The position numbers and the translations under genes were made by a program. This document shows, in pieces, positions 37,677 through 50,687 of a stretch of DNA of 64,000 nt. Within the stretch, counting starts at the first letter, position 1, and every line of letters starts with the position of its first letter. The notes beneath the pieces were generated by a model. It saw nothing but the letters and a program-made list of their open reading frames with translations, had not been told where the DNA came from and did no database searches. Source of the DNA: Macrotrachela quadricornifera (lineage: Eukaryota; Rotifera; Eurotatoria; Philodinida; Philodinidae); NCBI GenBank assembly GCA_022393335.1, contig JAJEKB010020956.1, positions 602,607 through 666,606 on the forward strand, written 5' to 3'.

Positions 37677-39329
37677 TTAAGATTCACATTCAAATCCATT
37701 ACAACGTTGACAATCAACAGAATAACATTTTGTCCAATAACCATTACATTGTCCTCCACAATCTGGCCACATTGTTCGACAATATCCATTAAGACATGTT
37801 GTAATCATTTGATTACAATCACCTTCATTTTGACATGAACTTGGAAAATTATCAGCCATAACACAATGATTATTAACACATTTACCACAAGAATATGAAA
37901 GACAATCCGTATAATTATTACAATATGAATTACATTGTGTATAATTTGATGAAAATAAATGATTTTCTTTTTTTTGAATAAATAATTTTGGTAATGAAAT
38001 TTTCCATAATTCTTGATGTTCATAATAAACAACTACAACAAAAAGTGTTTCATTAGTAACACCAAGACGTGCTACACGACCTTGTGCTACTGATGTATTA
38101 AATGTCCAAACTGCTTTATTTGATGATGGTAAACGACCAATAATAAAATTATCTTGTGCAGTTAAATGTAAATAATCACTTGTACGAACACTTGTAGTTA
38201 CTGGATAATTTACATAGAAATTATTATTTGGTACACTAATATTCCATAATAATTGACCTTTATCACCATCCCATAATGATAAAACTTGTCGATATGTAAA
38301 ATCACCTAAATAATTAATATTAATAATACTTGTATCATTAATTGCACTATCAACACGTTCATCATATGTTGCTGGTCGTGCTCTTAAATATCTTAATGTT
38401 CCATTTTCTCCATTAAATGCCATTAATGTTCGTCCTGATAAATAAACAATTCCATCATTGTTTGCTGATGATAATGGATGACCAATTGATAACCAATGTT
38501 CAGCTGTATATAACCAATTTTGATAAATTAATTTTCCAGTTAGAAGATTTATTCCAATAAAAGAATTATTTCCATAACCAGTTGGATAAATAAAACCAGG
38601 CATTGTTGATACATAAACACGTTTAATTTTTGAATTTATTCCTGGAGATGAAACAAATGCATTATATGTACTTACTCTATTTCCCATTGTTAAATTTGTT
38701 ATCCATAATAATTGTTTTTTGGGTAATAATACATCAAAACATTGTAATGTAAAATTAGGTGTTAACCAACGATAATCATAAGATATTGCACATACATATG
38801 ATGATTGAATATCTATTTGAAATTTAATATAATTTAATATTGTAAAATTATATCGAACACTTCCATTTATTCCATGAATACCAATTAAATGTGAGAAATT
38901 AGTAGATTGTGAATATTGAGCAAACCAAATTGTTTCGATTTTTTTATGAACAATAACAATTGATGATTGAGGTGTTAAATCATATGTATGATTCCAAATA
39001 ACTCGATTTTCCGGTGTTACACGAGCAATACGTAAACCACTTATTGGAGTATATTCATATTCTGATAAAATAACATCTTGATCATATGTTGTTACTGCAA
39101 CAAATTGTGATTGATATGTTACATTTCGTATCCATTCTATTTTGGAATTTCGAAATTGATTATTATCTTGTTTTTCAATTAGATTTAATTGATTTGTTTC
39201 AAAAAGACCATGTCTGTGTCGAATTGATGAAGAAATCTCTCTTTTTTCAGTATTAGTTGAACATAACTTTTTAGATTCTATTGTATTAGTTAATAAAAAT
39301 ATTATAAAAGTGTATAATAATCGTTGCAT
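37677..39329 (-). CDS. Secreted PQQ-like propeller protein with Cys-rich tail
   Basis: 550 residues in a single exon. The N terminus MQRLLYTFIIFLLTNTIES is a likely signal peptide. Residues about 70-450 show repeated propeller-blade phrases of the outer-membrane-assembly/PQQ type (FNGENGTLRYLRARP, LWDGDKGQLLWNISVP, GINLLTGKLIYQNWL, SSNKAVWTFNTS), each with a G..L.W-like strand. Many N-x-S/T sites suggest a glycosylated extracellular protein. The last ~85 residues hold 16 Cys (CNSYCNNYTDCL, SCGKCVNNHC, DCGGQC, CQRCNGFEC), probably two small disulphide modules. No transmembrane segment follows, so secretion is likely. Function unknown. The upstream 40 bp is AT-rich, and the start chosen is the first ATG and the only one that supplies a signal peptide. 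Confidence 0.7.
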   Translation of the reverse strand: MQRLLYTFIIFLLTNTIESKKLCSTNTEKREISSSIRHRHGLFETNQLNLIEKQDNNQFRNSKIEWIRNVTYQSQFVAVTTYDQDVILSEYEYTPISGLRIARVTPENRVIWNHTYDLTPQSSIVIVHKKIETIWFAQYSQSTNFSHLIGIHGINGSVRYNFTILNYIKFQIDIQSSYVCAISYDYRWLTPNFTLQCFDVLLPKKQLLWITNLTMGNRVSTYNAFVSSPGINSKIKRVYVSTMPGFIYPTGYGNNSFIGINLLTGKLIYQNWLYTAEHWLSIGHPLSSANNDGIVYLSGRTLMAFNGENGTLRYLRARPATYDERVDSAINDTSIININYLGDFTYRQVLSLWDGDKGQLLWNISVPNNNFYVNYPVTTSVRTSDYLHLTAQDNFIIGRLPSSNKAVWTFNTSVAQGRVARLGVTNETLFVVVVYYEHQELWKISLPKLFIQKKENHLFSSNYTQCNSYCNNYTDCLSYSCGKCVNNHCVMADNFPSSCQNEGDCNQMITTCLNGYCRTMWPDCGGQCNGYWTKCYSVDCQRCNGFECES

Positions 39330-40263
39330 TTTTAGTATTTTACAATTTTAAGCATTATTTAAGAAGAAAACGTATTTAAATGGGAATTAAATCAGCTGTA
39401 TTCTATATTAATGAGTAAAGGAACATATGTTTAGTATATTTTATTTTAAATTTATTAACAAAATTTTTGAAGTTTTTTTTTTTATAGAGAAACACTTATT
39501 CAAAAAACTTTAAAATGCTAAAAGATGTATTTTTCAATGGAGAAAAAAATTTAAATCGAGGAAAGAATATTCTATCATTATCTTTAATACATTAATTTTG
39601 ATCTGAACTACATACAGGTGCTGTATTAATATTTGACAAAAAAAAACTAATTCAAACATCACTGCATTTTTTATAGCTTTTTTCATCTTTCTTAAATATA
39701 TCTAAAAGAGTTTTTAGACTTAGTCATAAATGATTTTGTAGAGAATTCTTTCTGAGACATCCGATAGTTAGAGCGGCATCGATACCCTTTCAATGTTTTT
39801 CTCATATCTAATCGGAAATCAGTCAGACAGGGCTAAAATTTAGGATTCAAAAGTTTCTTTACATGCTCTTTCATTTGTGATCACAAAAAAAGATAGGTCA
39901 AAAATTTTCATCTGTTACGATTTCTTGAGTGCCTTGTAGACCGTCTCTTAATAGCATCTAGTCTGCTATTGATTTAATGTCCTGACCCACTAGTATATTT
40001 TATGAATTATCTAAGTGATTTGATCAACAACTGATTACTTCGAGATGACTAGATTTTAAGTTCTTATCGTTTTGAACTTCAATAATAGATATTGTTAATT
40101 GGAATTAAATACAGTGGATGTGCCGCAAAAACTGTGTCTGAACGAGTGCTTCATACCATACTTTCATATGTTGTACATGGTGTTTCAAAGTACGACACAT
40201 GCAATACATTTTATGTTGATGTGTCATCTTTTATTCATAATTATGCAACTACATACAGAACAG

Positions 40264-41145
40264 CTAGGTTTTATTTGTCGATGCGTTTTTAAAACTTTGC
40301 TCCAATCTATCCAATACATTAACCGTTAGTATAGCAACAATTGCATATTGAATAAGGTATACTTTCCATCCAACGTAGAACCGAGCTATTCCTTCTTGTT
40401 TTACAGTGGTTTTAAAAATATCTATCATTGATTGATTATTTTGAAAAAATTTTTGTTTTTGTGTTTTAATATAATCAAATGGCATCATTGCACCTGTGTT
40501 GACTAAACCTACCATCATTCCTACTATAAACAGATCGATATGAGTTAATTCTTGTATTTGTTTGTATTCACGAAATTTTGTTTTAATCAATTCATCAGTA
40601 TATAAAAAAGTTACCCAAGAAACATTTTGACGATAGAAGACAGCGGATGTACCTCGATATAATTCTCGAACAATTTGACGAGAATTTACATGCTGTCGAA
40701 AGAATTCAAGCAGACTAATACGTTTAGGACTGGTCATAAGCCATACTTTGAGACGTTCGAGAGGATTAATAACAAGAATTTCAAAATTAGCTATGGAAAG
40801 ACCAGTAAGGATTTTTGGTAAGCGAGGATAATGTTTTTGAATGTGATCAGGTAAAACATGACTTCGATAGAAATTAGGAAAGAACAACATCATTGGCCAA
40901 CGATATATTTGTTTAATAGCACGTCGAGTTGTGTTCGGGATAGCACCAGAATAAAAGCCAAGAAAACCTTTTGATTTATAAATTTCTCGAGCTACTTCGA
41001 AAGCATTGCGAGAATGTGTGGGATTTGCTTGCCATCGTGTACGAATTGTATCTAAAGGATGTTCAAGTGGAAGACCACCAATTGTTCTACTAACACCAAT
41101 AGCAGCTGAGATCAATAATTGAAAAGTGCGATCCCACTGCTCCAT
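40264..41145 (-). CDS. Mitochondrial carrier (SLC25) family protein
   Basis: 293 residues, no intron. Three repeats of about 100 residues carry the carrier signature: HPLDTIRTR (residues ~29-37), NPLERLKV (~126-133) and MPFDYIKTQ (~222-230). Related EGIARFYVGW-like and GFLGFYSGA phrases close repeats 3 and 1. Six hydrophobic segments are expected in the inner mitochondrial membrane. The contact-point residues needed to predict a substrate are not obvious, so the transported compound is open; it lacks the RRRMMM motif and is not an ADP/ATP carrier. The start is the only ATG near the expected N terminus. It is unlinked in family detail to the carrier at 28-29 kb, which has introns. Confidence 0.85.
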   Translation of the reverse strand: MEQWDRTFQLLISAAIGVSRTIGGLPLEHPLDTIRTRWQANPTHSRNAFEVAREIYKSKGFLGFYSGAIPNTTRRAIKQIYRWPMMLFFPNFYRSHVLPDHIQKHYPRLPKILTGLSIANFEILVINPLERLKVWLMTSPKRISLLEFFRQHVNSRQIVRELYRGTSAVFYRQNVSWVTFLYTDELIKTKFREYKQIQELTHIDLFIVGMMVGLVNTGAMMPFDYIKTQKQKFFQNNQSMIDIFKTTVKQEGIARFYVGWKVYLIQYAIVAILTVNVLDRLEQSFKNASTNKT

Positions 41146-42475
41146 TTTATGAACAAACTTTCAATCAAGTTTAAAAGAGTTACAAAAGTAAATATGTTGC
41201 TTGATCACAAAGAAAAAAAAACAAGAAAAAAAGCCTACGACAATCAGAATGCAACAGAACACATTGCCATGTGCAAAGAATAAATTTATACTACGTCGTT
41301 CTCTTCTCTTTCCTTTCGACGATTGTTAAGTGAAGAACGCAATAATATCAATATATGATGAAACACCAAGCATGATTCACAATAATTGTTATAAAAAAAA
41401 CTTCCAACATTTGTTTAGTGATATAATGTCATTTTTTCTATTTATAACTTTTTTCAACCAATCACATAAAGCTTACATTTCTGTTGTCGGTTTATAGAGT
41501 CTATTCACAAAGAAAAAACAACACAAATATCTTGCGTAATATATCTGTAGTATTTTAAGATAATTTTTTTCCGATATTTTTCTCCTAAAATATGTAATAA
41601 TTGATAACAATTATTGAAAATATTTTCTGTATGTGTGGTCAATAACAACTTTTTTAATATAAAATATTTTAAACTATATACAAGAAAATAGATGAATTAC
41701 ATGCACTTTTTAATCTTTGTTAGCAAATATCATTAAACGGATCGCGGTCACTTTGCAACATACCACAAACATTTGATGTACTAATTAATGCATTGAAATT
41801 TAGTTCTATTTGTAAAATGATATTTCACCGAAGGTCATTTGTTGCTTTTTGAAGAGAGCTAACGGGCGAAATCAGATAACAGTATTTAACACACACGGAT
41901 GATCTGAGATGGGAAATATATTAAGTTTTGCATAAATGTAAAGAATATGAATTATCCTTAGTGCTTGATCGAAATGATCAGCAAATGTTTAGAAAAAGGT
42001 AGCTCTGTTGAAGAAGTTGATCATTCACTTTTTCCTTTCAATGAGAGGTGCCTTCAATTCTTTTCCGTAGAATTGAGCAGTCATCCCAAGAGGAAAACAG
42101 TAAAATGATTTTATAAGTTAATTTTTTAGCAGTGGACATCTTTTTTGAGAAAAAAAAATGAAATTTCACTCTCAAAATTTATTATAGTTTCAGTATTATT
42201 ATACGTTCCTGTCAGACCTTGTTTCAATATCGTGCATGATCAAATATATTTATGCAATAAATCTTATATTATTTCTTACACAACAGTATGTTTGAAACCA
42301 ATGACAAAATCTTGTGGGATCATACAAAAATATTATTTTCCGATAAATTCTAAGCTTGTTACATCATTCCATCCATTATAAACTACCCGTTTTTAGAATT
42401 ACCTAACTTATCACATCATTTTATTTATTTACATAATAAAGCTTATAACATTATAAAAATTGTGTGAACACTTAA
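41146..42475. other. Intergenic, nothing recognised
   Basis: AT-rich DNA upstream of the carrier gene. The 78-codon plus frame at 42,145 has no motif. No promoter element could be assigned. Confidence 0.3.
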
Positions 42476-43130
42476 CCTACTCTTGATATAATCATTTAAC
42501 CAAAAGTCAGACGGTGCAAAATCTGATGATTATGGTGGATATAGAATTATTTTAATATCTTCCTCTTTTACATGATTAACAACATTTCGATGAGCATGGA
42601 GAGAACCTTTCAATTTAGTAGATGTGATCGATAGTCCTGCCTTTATTCACTTTGTGTATAAGAACAGGACCAGCAGATTTATAAAGAATAAACAAAAGAA
42701 TGTTTTAGATTCAAATATGTTCCAATGAATAATGGTTCTTCAAGGTTCATTTTCGCCAAGCCAGATGGAATTGCTTGACTTCTGAACAATCTGTATGTGA
42801 AAATATCGCATATTTGCTATGTTCTATTGTACCACAAGATACATCAGTTGCAATCATAATATCATTATGAGTTGAGTAAGAATCATCATCGATAACCTAT
42901 CGAACATATTCAATATTTTCATCTGTAAGCATTGAAATCGGACAATCAGAGCGAGAATTATTAGTGACATCTTCACTTCGTTCACAAAAACTTTTTGCCC
43001 ATTTTTTAACCATTGAATATGTTGGAGCGTCAGGTTCCAATGCTTCTGTAAGTTCGTCGAAGTTTGCTTTTTAATCTATTTCCAAAATAACTCGAATTCT
43101 GTTACAGAATAGATTAAATTCATCTGTCAT
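42476..43130 (-). pseudogene. mariner transposase relic
   Basis: On the minus strand, from an ATG at 43,130, broken frames contain the N-terminal helix-turn-helix of a SETMAR-like mariner transposase: TDEFNLFCNRIRVILEID, APTYSMVKKWAKSF, then SMLTDENIEYVR and DVSCGTIEH. Toward 42.5 kb come AHRNVVNHVKEEDIK and SSDFAPSDFWLND, which match the region around the third catalytic Asp (PYSPDLAPSDFFL-type motif). Several stops and frameshifts occur, and the first and second catalytic Asp motifs are not found. Terminal repeats were not identified. It cannot encode an active enzyme. Confidence 0.7.
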
Positions 43131-43775
43131 GTTTGATAGCTTGTTTTACCATTGAAACCAAATTTGATCACAATTTGCAGTTGGGTGTAGTACAGATAAG
43201 CTGAGAACGAACGACCTCTCATCTATATATATACTATCAAAGTATAATGTTCTAGAACATGATATCATAAAATGTAACGAAAAAGAGTGATTTTGAAATT
43301 GCTGGTTAAGAATATAAAAAAAATCAAATGATTGATGAAAATAATATTTCATAAATAAGTTTATTCAATAGATTTTCAAATTTCGCAATGAAATTTTTTA
43401 TTAAATTTATTTCATCTGTTACACTTACTAGAAAATTTAAAATATATAATTACAAAATAAAATGAAATAGAAATCATACAGGATAATTCTTAATTTATAA
43501 ACATGTTATTTTTTCCAACATACACAGGAAAAAAAAGGATAAAAAATGTAGATACATGTCAATGAGTCATAGTATGAATTATATTTCTTATTTATTGTTG
43601 ATTTAAAATCTTCTATATAAAAATGAATCAATGAAATCTATTCAGTATCAGAATGATATATATACATAGGAAATTTATTCATTGAAATTAAATTCTTTTA
43701 AGATTTAAAAAAGTCCTAAAAAATCGTTATATAGTATATCATTTTAATAAATTAGCATCATTTCTGTCAAATGAT

Positions 43776-46700
43776 TTACAGATTATTAGTCAAACGTTGG
43801 ATTTCTTCTCTGTCATATATCGACAGAGGTTGACTAGATGAGTTAGTAGACTCGATGTCATTAATGTATTGTATGATTAATACCTACATATAGAAGAGAT
43901 GAATTTGAAAAGAATATTTTAGTTGGTAATTACTCTATTAGTTTGTAATTCTTTTGCAAGAATTTGAATTTCATATGAAATTTCCTTCAGGTCAACATAT
44001 ATTGTAGGAGGACACTATGATAAAAAGGAATAAATATAAATTAAAAAAAAATAAATATTAATTATTACATTCTTATTTTGCAAAATATCAATGAGATATT
44101 TTACTCCTTGATTTCCAATATCATTTGAACCAAGATCAATTATTTTCAATACCTAAGAAAAAAAAAATATAACTATAAATGATACAATAATATCAAAAAT
44201 AATTATGAAATTAAAAGTCACCTTATTAATAGATATTGCATCAGCCAAATATTTTGTACCTTTTTCTGTTATATTATTATCTTGAAGATTAAGAGTAGTA
44301 AGTGTCTAATATAATTACCACTAATATATAAATGAGATTTTTTTTCAAATAAAAAACAACAAACCATATTGTTACGTAATATTTCTGCTAAACATTCTAT
44401 TCCATCATCTCCGATATTATTTCCAATAAGTACTAATTTTGTGAGTGTCTGTGAAAGAAAAATAATATTAGAAAGAAAATGTTTGATTATCGAATTACTT
44501 TTTGATTTTGAATGATACTTGTTAAATATTGAATGCCTTTAGCACTAATTTTATTGTAATTAAGAGACAATTTGTTTAATGTCTATGATCATGAAGAAAC
44601 AAATAGGAGAGAATGAGAATGAACAGACAAAAACCTTATGATATTGTAATGCATCTGTTAATCGTTTAACTCCTTTATCACCAAGATTATTTTCTCTTAA
44701 ATCAATTGTAACGAGTGTCTGTATGAAAGAAGATTTTGATAGATGAATACGAAAAATCAAAATAATATTGAATACCAATTTCTTTTGTATTTCTTTTAGT
44801 ATAAGTTGTAATGCTTTGTCCGTAGACAAATTTATTTTTGGTATCAGAATAGTTTGTGTCTACATACAATGAAAGAAATGTATAAAAGACGAAATTTATT
44901 TACTTCGTTATTTCGTAATGAAATAGAAATACCAATAATAGTAACAAAATCATTTTTATTATCATCTAATTTTAGTTTTTTTAATGTCTATGAAATAATA
45001 AACATACAGATAAATGAAATGAAGATTGAACCAAATTTACTGTATTCTTTCGGAATAGGTTATACAAATATTCAGCTCCTTGTTCTTCAATTTGATTGTA
45101 TCGTAAATCAAAAGTATTTAATATCTATAAAAATAAATATACAGATTTATGAGAAATATGAATTAATATAAATTACTCGGTTGTTTTGCAATGCATCGAC
45201 TAGATATTTAAGACCTCGGTCACTAATTTCGTTGTAGCTAAGATCTAATACAGTAATAGTCTGCACGAATAAAAAGAAATATTTAATAGATATTTGTAAA
45301 CAATGATAATTACTGTATTATTTCGTAATATTTCTGCGAGATGTTTTGCATCAATATCATCAATATGATTGTGGTCCAATTTTAGAATAGTATCGGTCTA
45401 AATAAATGAAATGATTAATATTAGAGAATCAGTAGAATGCTCTCTTACTGAATCATTTTGAAATGCACGAATCAAATATTCTTTGCCAATCGTTCCGACA
45501 CAATTCCAACCGAGTTCTGGTATGATGGATATCTCAAAGATTGAGAACAAATGTATTCAATACTAGTTAGTAATGTAAAACTTACTGAATTATATTTTAA
45601 TCGATAAAAAATACGTTCAATTCCTTGTTTTCCGATTGGATTTCCACCAATATTTAATGTAATGAGTGTCTTTGAAACAAAGAATTGATTAAGAAATGAT
45701 CAAACACATAAAATTATACTTTATTAAAATGTAAACTTTGAGCCAAATATTCTACTCCTTCGCATCCAATACAGTTGCCGAATAGATGTAATTTCATCAG
45801 TGTCTATAATATTTCTAGGATCAATAAGAGACAAATACACGATTGATAGAAAATACCTTATTATTTTCTAATGCATAAGCTAAATATTGAACTCCTCTAT
45901 TGCCAATTTCATTGTAACTCAGATCCAGAACTCTGAGTGTCTATGATAATAAAATCAATATTTTATAAGAAAAAATAAAGAAACCATATAAATTACTTCA
46001 TTAATGCACAATTCATCAGATATGTATTTGATCCCATAATTAGTGATTTCTTGACCGCTAAGATTCATAATGGTTACCGTCTATATGAGCAAATAACGTA
46101 ATATATATATGATATCTATCAAGATCTACTTTGTCATTTCGTATACTTATTCCAGCTCCAACAGTCACACAATCTCGACCAATATTTCGCTTCATATCGA
46201 GTTTAATCAGTATCTATTCGAAATCAAAAACCAAACTAATGAAAACATTTTTCGTACAGGAGAAAACTATGTTTACTTTATTGTCGCGCAATGCATCAGC
46301 TAGTATATGTGCACCTAAATTATCGATTAGATTGCCACTAAGATCCAAAAATTTGAGTGTCTATAAGAAGATTTCAATATGAATGATAAGTGTTGAATAA
46401 TAGATTCGACATACTCTATGATTACGCAATAAATCAGCAAGAAGTTGTACTTTATTATCATCGATTTCACATCTGCTAAGATCAATTGCAGTAAGTAACT
46501 GTATGAAGTAAAAATGCAGTTACTTCAAAAAACCAATCGCCATTTTTTAAAAGTTTACTTTATCGTTTCTTATGCTAATCATAGATCCTACGATGGTAAA
46601 AGTCCGATTTAAATTGCCATAAAGTTCTAGTTTTCGTAGTCTCTATTGAAGAGTTTAAATACATACACGTAAAATAAGAGAAATCGAAAACAAAACATAC

Positions 46701-47934
46701 TGTATTATCTTCTAAAGCATTTGCAAGATATTCTATACCTTCATCTTCTATTACATTACATCTAAGATCTAGTACGGTAAGTGTCTATTATAATAAATAG
46801 ATTAATACGAGAACGATATAAGAGAACTATAGAAATAAAAACCTGATTGTTTCGCAGTGCATCAGCTATAAATACTACTCCTGCGTTTCCAATTTGATTC
46901 ATTTGTAAATTCAATAGTGTAAGTGTCTGCCATCATGGGAGTATCAGAATATGAAAGATACAATTAGAGTATAAAAGTACTTACATTATGTATTCGTAAT
47001 ATATCAGCCAGAAATGCTACTCCTTCGTCTCCAATTTGATTCATTTGTAAATTCAATGTTGTAAGTGTCTGATAAGTAAGCAAAAAAATATGAAATAAAT
47101 AAAATAGGGATAGAGTTGCACTTTATTTTGCTGTAATCCAACAGCCAAATGTTGTACTCCAATATCTTTGATTGGAGGTGATTTGAAACTAAGCAGTTTC
47201 AGTGCCTATAACAATAAATAGATATAGTTTTCAAAAAAAATCAAACTTACTCTATTACATCCCAATAGTAGATCTAGATAATTCAATGCTTCATACGGGA
47301 TGCTCACTTGTGAAAGAATGACTGTCTTGATTGACTATAAAAGCAAGAGAATAGATATGAGAAAGATAAAGAAAAGATGGAAAAGTACATTATGTATGTC
47401 TAGTAAATTTTTAAGACTAGATATTCGTTCACTTGTTACTGAAAAACCTTGAATAGTCAGTTTAGTAATATTCTAAAAGAGATCAAAAGAATATGTGTTT
47501 TAATTTTGCTTGAAAACAATGGAGAGAAAGTATGGTCTTACTTTGCAAAAAGTAATATGTTCCAAAAATTTCTGAATATCATTGCCGTTCATATTAACAA
47601 GTGTCAATGACTGAAGGTTAGTAAATTTTGAAGTATCAAATATAGATCCGGAAGTACCAGACATAGATTCAGGCAAGTCGATTAGATTTTTGTCATAATA
47701 TTTATTGCTAATTAATGAAATAATCCTTTCGGGTGAAATTCGATGAGAAATAAGTTTTATATCAGATGCTGTTATTGTCCACATATCAAGTTTATAACGA
47801 TTATATGTATTGCTAACATCATATATATGTTTAGAAACACGACGAATTGAACGAAGAATATCTTGTATATCAAGATGATCATAGATGCAATAGAGAATTT
47901 CTACTGGTAATGAAGAAAGAGTTATTGTTGACAT
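43776..47934 (-). CDS. F-box protein with 25 single-exon LRRs (28 exons)
   Basis: Predicted 893 aa. Exon 1 (47934-47542) encodes an F-box (LSSLPVEILYCIYDHLDIQD, residues ~7-45) and linker. Exons 2-26 are each exactly 84 nt, phase 0, one 28-residue repeat apiece: starts (high coordinate) 47472, 47334, 47205, 47068, 46926, 46784, 46642, 46498, 46360, 46213, 46080, 45940, 45803, 45669, 45532, 45397, 45260, 45124, 44987, 44859, 44718, 44582, 44448, 44305, 44152. Exon 27 is 44014-43934 (81 nt); exon 28 is 43883-43776, with TAA. All 27 introns are GT-AG, 44-69 nt. Repeats follow LxxLxLxxNxIxxxGxxxLA, the ribonuclease-inhibitor/NLRC3 class. Exons 3, 8, 11, 20 and 21 deviate. Expected role: substrate adaptor of an SCF-type ubiquitin ligase with a long curved LRR surface. 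ATG at 47934 is preferred to the upstream GTG at 47964. Confidence 0.85.
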
Positions 47935-50687
47935 GAATTTTGTTGATTGAAAACAATTTGTCACGTTTTTTGTTGTTGATTATATCACTGCACGTATTTT
48001 CAGTTTTGTTATGTGTATGTAATTTTTTTTCTCTTCTTTACAAAATAAATACTGCTTTTGGGTGGTAGTTTCCAACTATTGGGTCTTTTATGATTCATCT
48101 ATTTAAAAATGGAAGTTGAGATTTCATTTTTTCGAAAACGGAATTGGAACCGAAACCTTGAAATAAAAGTAGATGGAACCGGAATCAAAACCTTTAGAAC
48201 CGAAAAGTTTTGTGATGACAACTAGAGCCATCTATATAGTCTCCTCGTTAGACTACTTCCGTTCAACAAAATTTTCATTCATAACATAGAATGATGATTG
48301 GAGCGTAAAAAAAAGAAAAAATGAATAACTTAGTTGCATACCTATGTCATCAAAATCACCGATTAATCGCGATAAATTGTCGATTTTCGCTCTTTTTCTG
48401 TCAATTCCATAAAAGCCAGAATGTTTTTGATAAATCTTGATTTTGTTAAAAAAAACTGACAAAAAATTGTTAGTTTTGATGATTAATCGCCGATTTTGAT
48501 GACATGTAGAAGAAATATCTACAGTAGGAGATAGTTCACTTATTTTTACTACTTTTTTGCAGTATACTGTACTTCAACCAAAATATTGAAATGTTTTTAT
48601 TTCTATATGGTTTTCATTTGATTTCTCTTGTATCTTTATAAGAAAATAAAAAATTTCTAAAACTACCTAAACGCAAGTTATGCACAGGCATAATTCACTA
48701 AGATCAAATCCAATTTTTGTGAAAATAATTTTAAATAGAAAAAACTATTAAGGCTTTTAGTTGTCGATTAACACTAAATGCCAATACATTTTTTTTATGT
48801 TGTTTATTCTTTGAGTGTTGTACAACATCACTTTTTCCACCATAATGAACACTAAATCGACAGTTACACGTCATACATGTTTCTTCGTTTTCTTAAAACA
48901 TTCTGAAATTACAAAAGAAAGATAATCATGTAGTACAAATTAATATTTATTTTATTGTCTGGAATAGAAGAAAACAGAAATTATATGTAACACAAAAGAA
49001 AAACAATTGGACTTGTAAGGTGACTAATAGCAGAAAAAATTAAACCTCTATCGTATTATTAACAATTTATAAGACTAAAAACAAATGAAATATATTCATA
49101 ATAACAAAATGCCTCAAATCCGGAAGCTAGAAAGAGTGCAGAAAACCTTGAAAAATCCGGAACATCCGACATCTATGATGATGGTGTAGAAATATCTTAT
49201 ACACTGCACCGCTATGGCAAAATTCTATATCCTTACATCGTTACAGCAATTTTTCGTACCGATAATATTAGTTCTCTACAAATTAATTGAAGTTTAAAGA
49301 AATTGATTTTGCCACAAAATCAAATTCCGCATTGCATGTGAATTATAGTCTAAATAAATAGAATGGAAATATTTAGTTGACGATTAACAATTTAAGACCG
49401 TTCCCTCTCTCCAAAATCGATTTCTGACTTAGGATTATCCAAATAGGCTTAAATTTTTAGAGTATGTTGGAGCTATAGTGAAGAAGCTATGGTAAAAATT
49501 TTCAGCCCGATATCACATTATGTGGCAGAGATATTAACCCAACAATGGTGAAAAAATATCTGATTTTGTATCTAAAATTTCTGTCTCAAACGACTTGATA
49601 TATTAAAAAAAAACTTTTTCTGTTAGAAAGTGCATGGCAAGGTGTAGGGCATGACGTTATCCTTTTTTTTGAAATCTCTTGATTTTTATGTAGATAAGGT
49701 CATTGACACGTTGCAGGACTAAAAAATTCCCTAAAAATGGTTTTTTTTTAGACTTACGTGCATATATATTTATAAAGCTTACTTGCAACACTTTCATCAA
49801 AAAGAATTTTCCAATTTTAATTATAATTATCCAGAAAGATAATTATACTGAGTATATGCACTTCATGTAATATATATATTGAACATATTCATTGAAAGAG
49901 AATAAAATCGAACTTTGTTTAACGAACAGATGGCGAAATGAACGAATAATAATGATTGAAATGATGTCGCTAGTAGAACAAAAGGAAGAGAGTGTTTAAA
50001 TATGACCATGAAAAAACATATTGAACAAATAGATTTTTATATATTTTGTTTGAGTATTTCTTTCCTCAATAAATAAGAATGTATTTTTCAATTTATTTTT
50101 TGATTTATTTGTCAGAAAAATTTTTTTTTTGTTCCGAATAATGCAAAGGGTCCGTTAAATAATTTAATTTCGAAAAACTACAGTTGATATCCGTTTGTTT
50201 TATCATAAAAATCTTCAATATAATAATGAAGTTTCATTACTATGAAATTCAACAAATTGTCACTCACCATCAAATCCTTATCGTAGGTCTTTGTCACATG
50301 ATGTTCATATTTAAAATGATATTCAACCAAATGAATAAGTTGAATTTGACAACAATGTGTAACTGTAAAGTAGATATGATTATGATCATGAAATAATAAC
50401 AGTCAAATGAATAAATAAAAATGTTGTTCATTTAGAGAATAATTCATTTCTTAGAAATAATTTTCAATCAATTTGAAAGTTCGAAATAATATATGATGGA
50501 TCTATAAAGATGATGGTCGTTATATAGAATACATAATTAATAACGATGAAAGTGAGTGCTAACCATAATAAATATGAAGAAATAAGAAATGAAAGACAAT
50601 AAAAATAAATTAGAATGTGTTGCAAATAGATCTTTGTATAAAAGATTAAAAAAAAATGAAAGTTTTTTATTAAATCCATCATATTGA
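47935..50687. other. Intergenic, nothing certain
   Basis: Short GGAACCGAAACC-like phrases at about 48,135-48,215 recall the 51-bp array vocabulary but are not arrayed. ORFs at 48,253, 50,184 and 50,464 have no motif. No upstream regulatory element for the F-box/LRR gene was recognised. Confidence 0.3.

Noticed and set aside
44854..45171. 105-codon plus ORF
   Set aside because: It is antisense to verified LRR exons 19-21 of the minus-strand gene.
48120..48230. Transposon end with GGAACCGAAACC words
   Set aside because: Only a few loose repeats, no terminal inverted repeat or target duplication.
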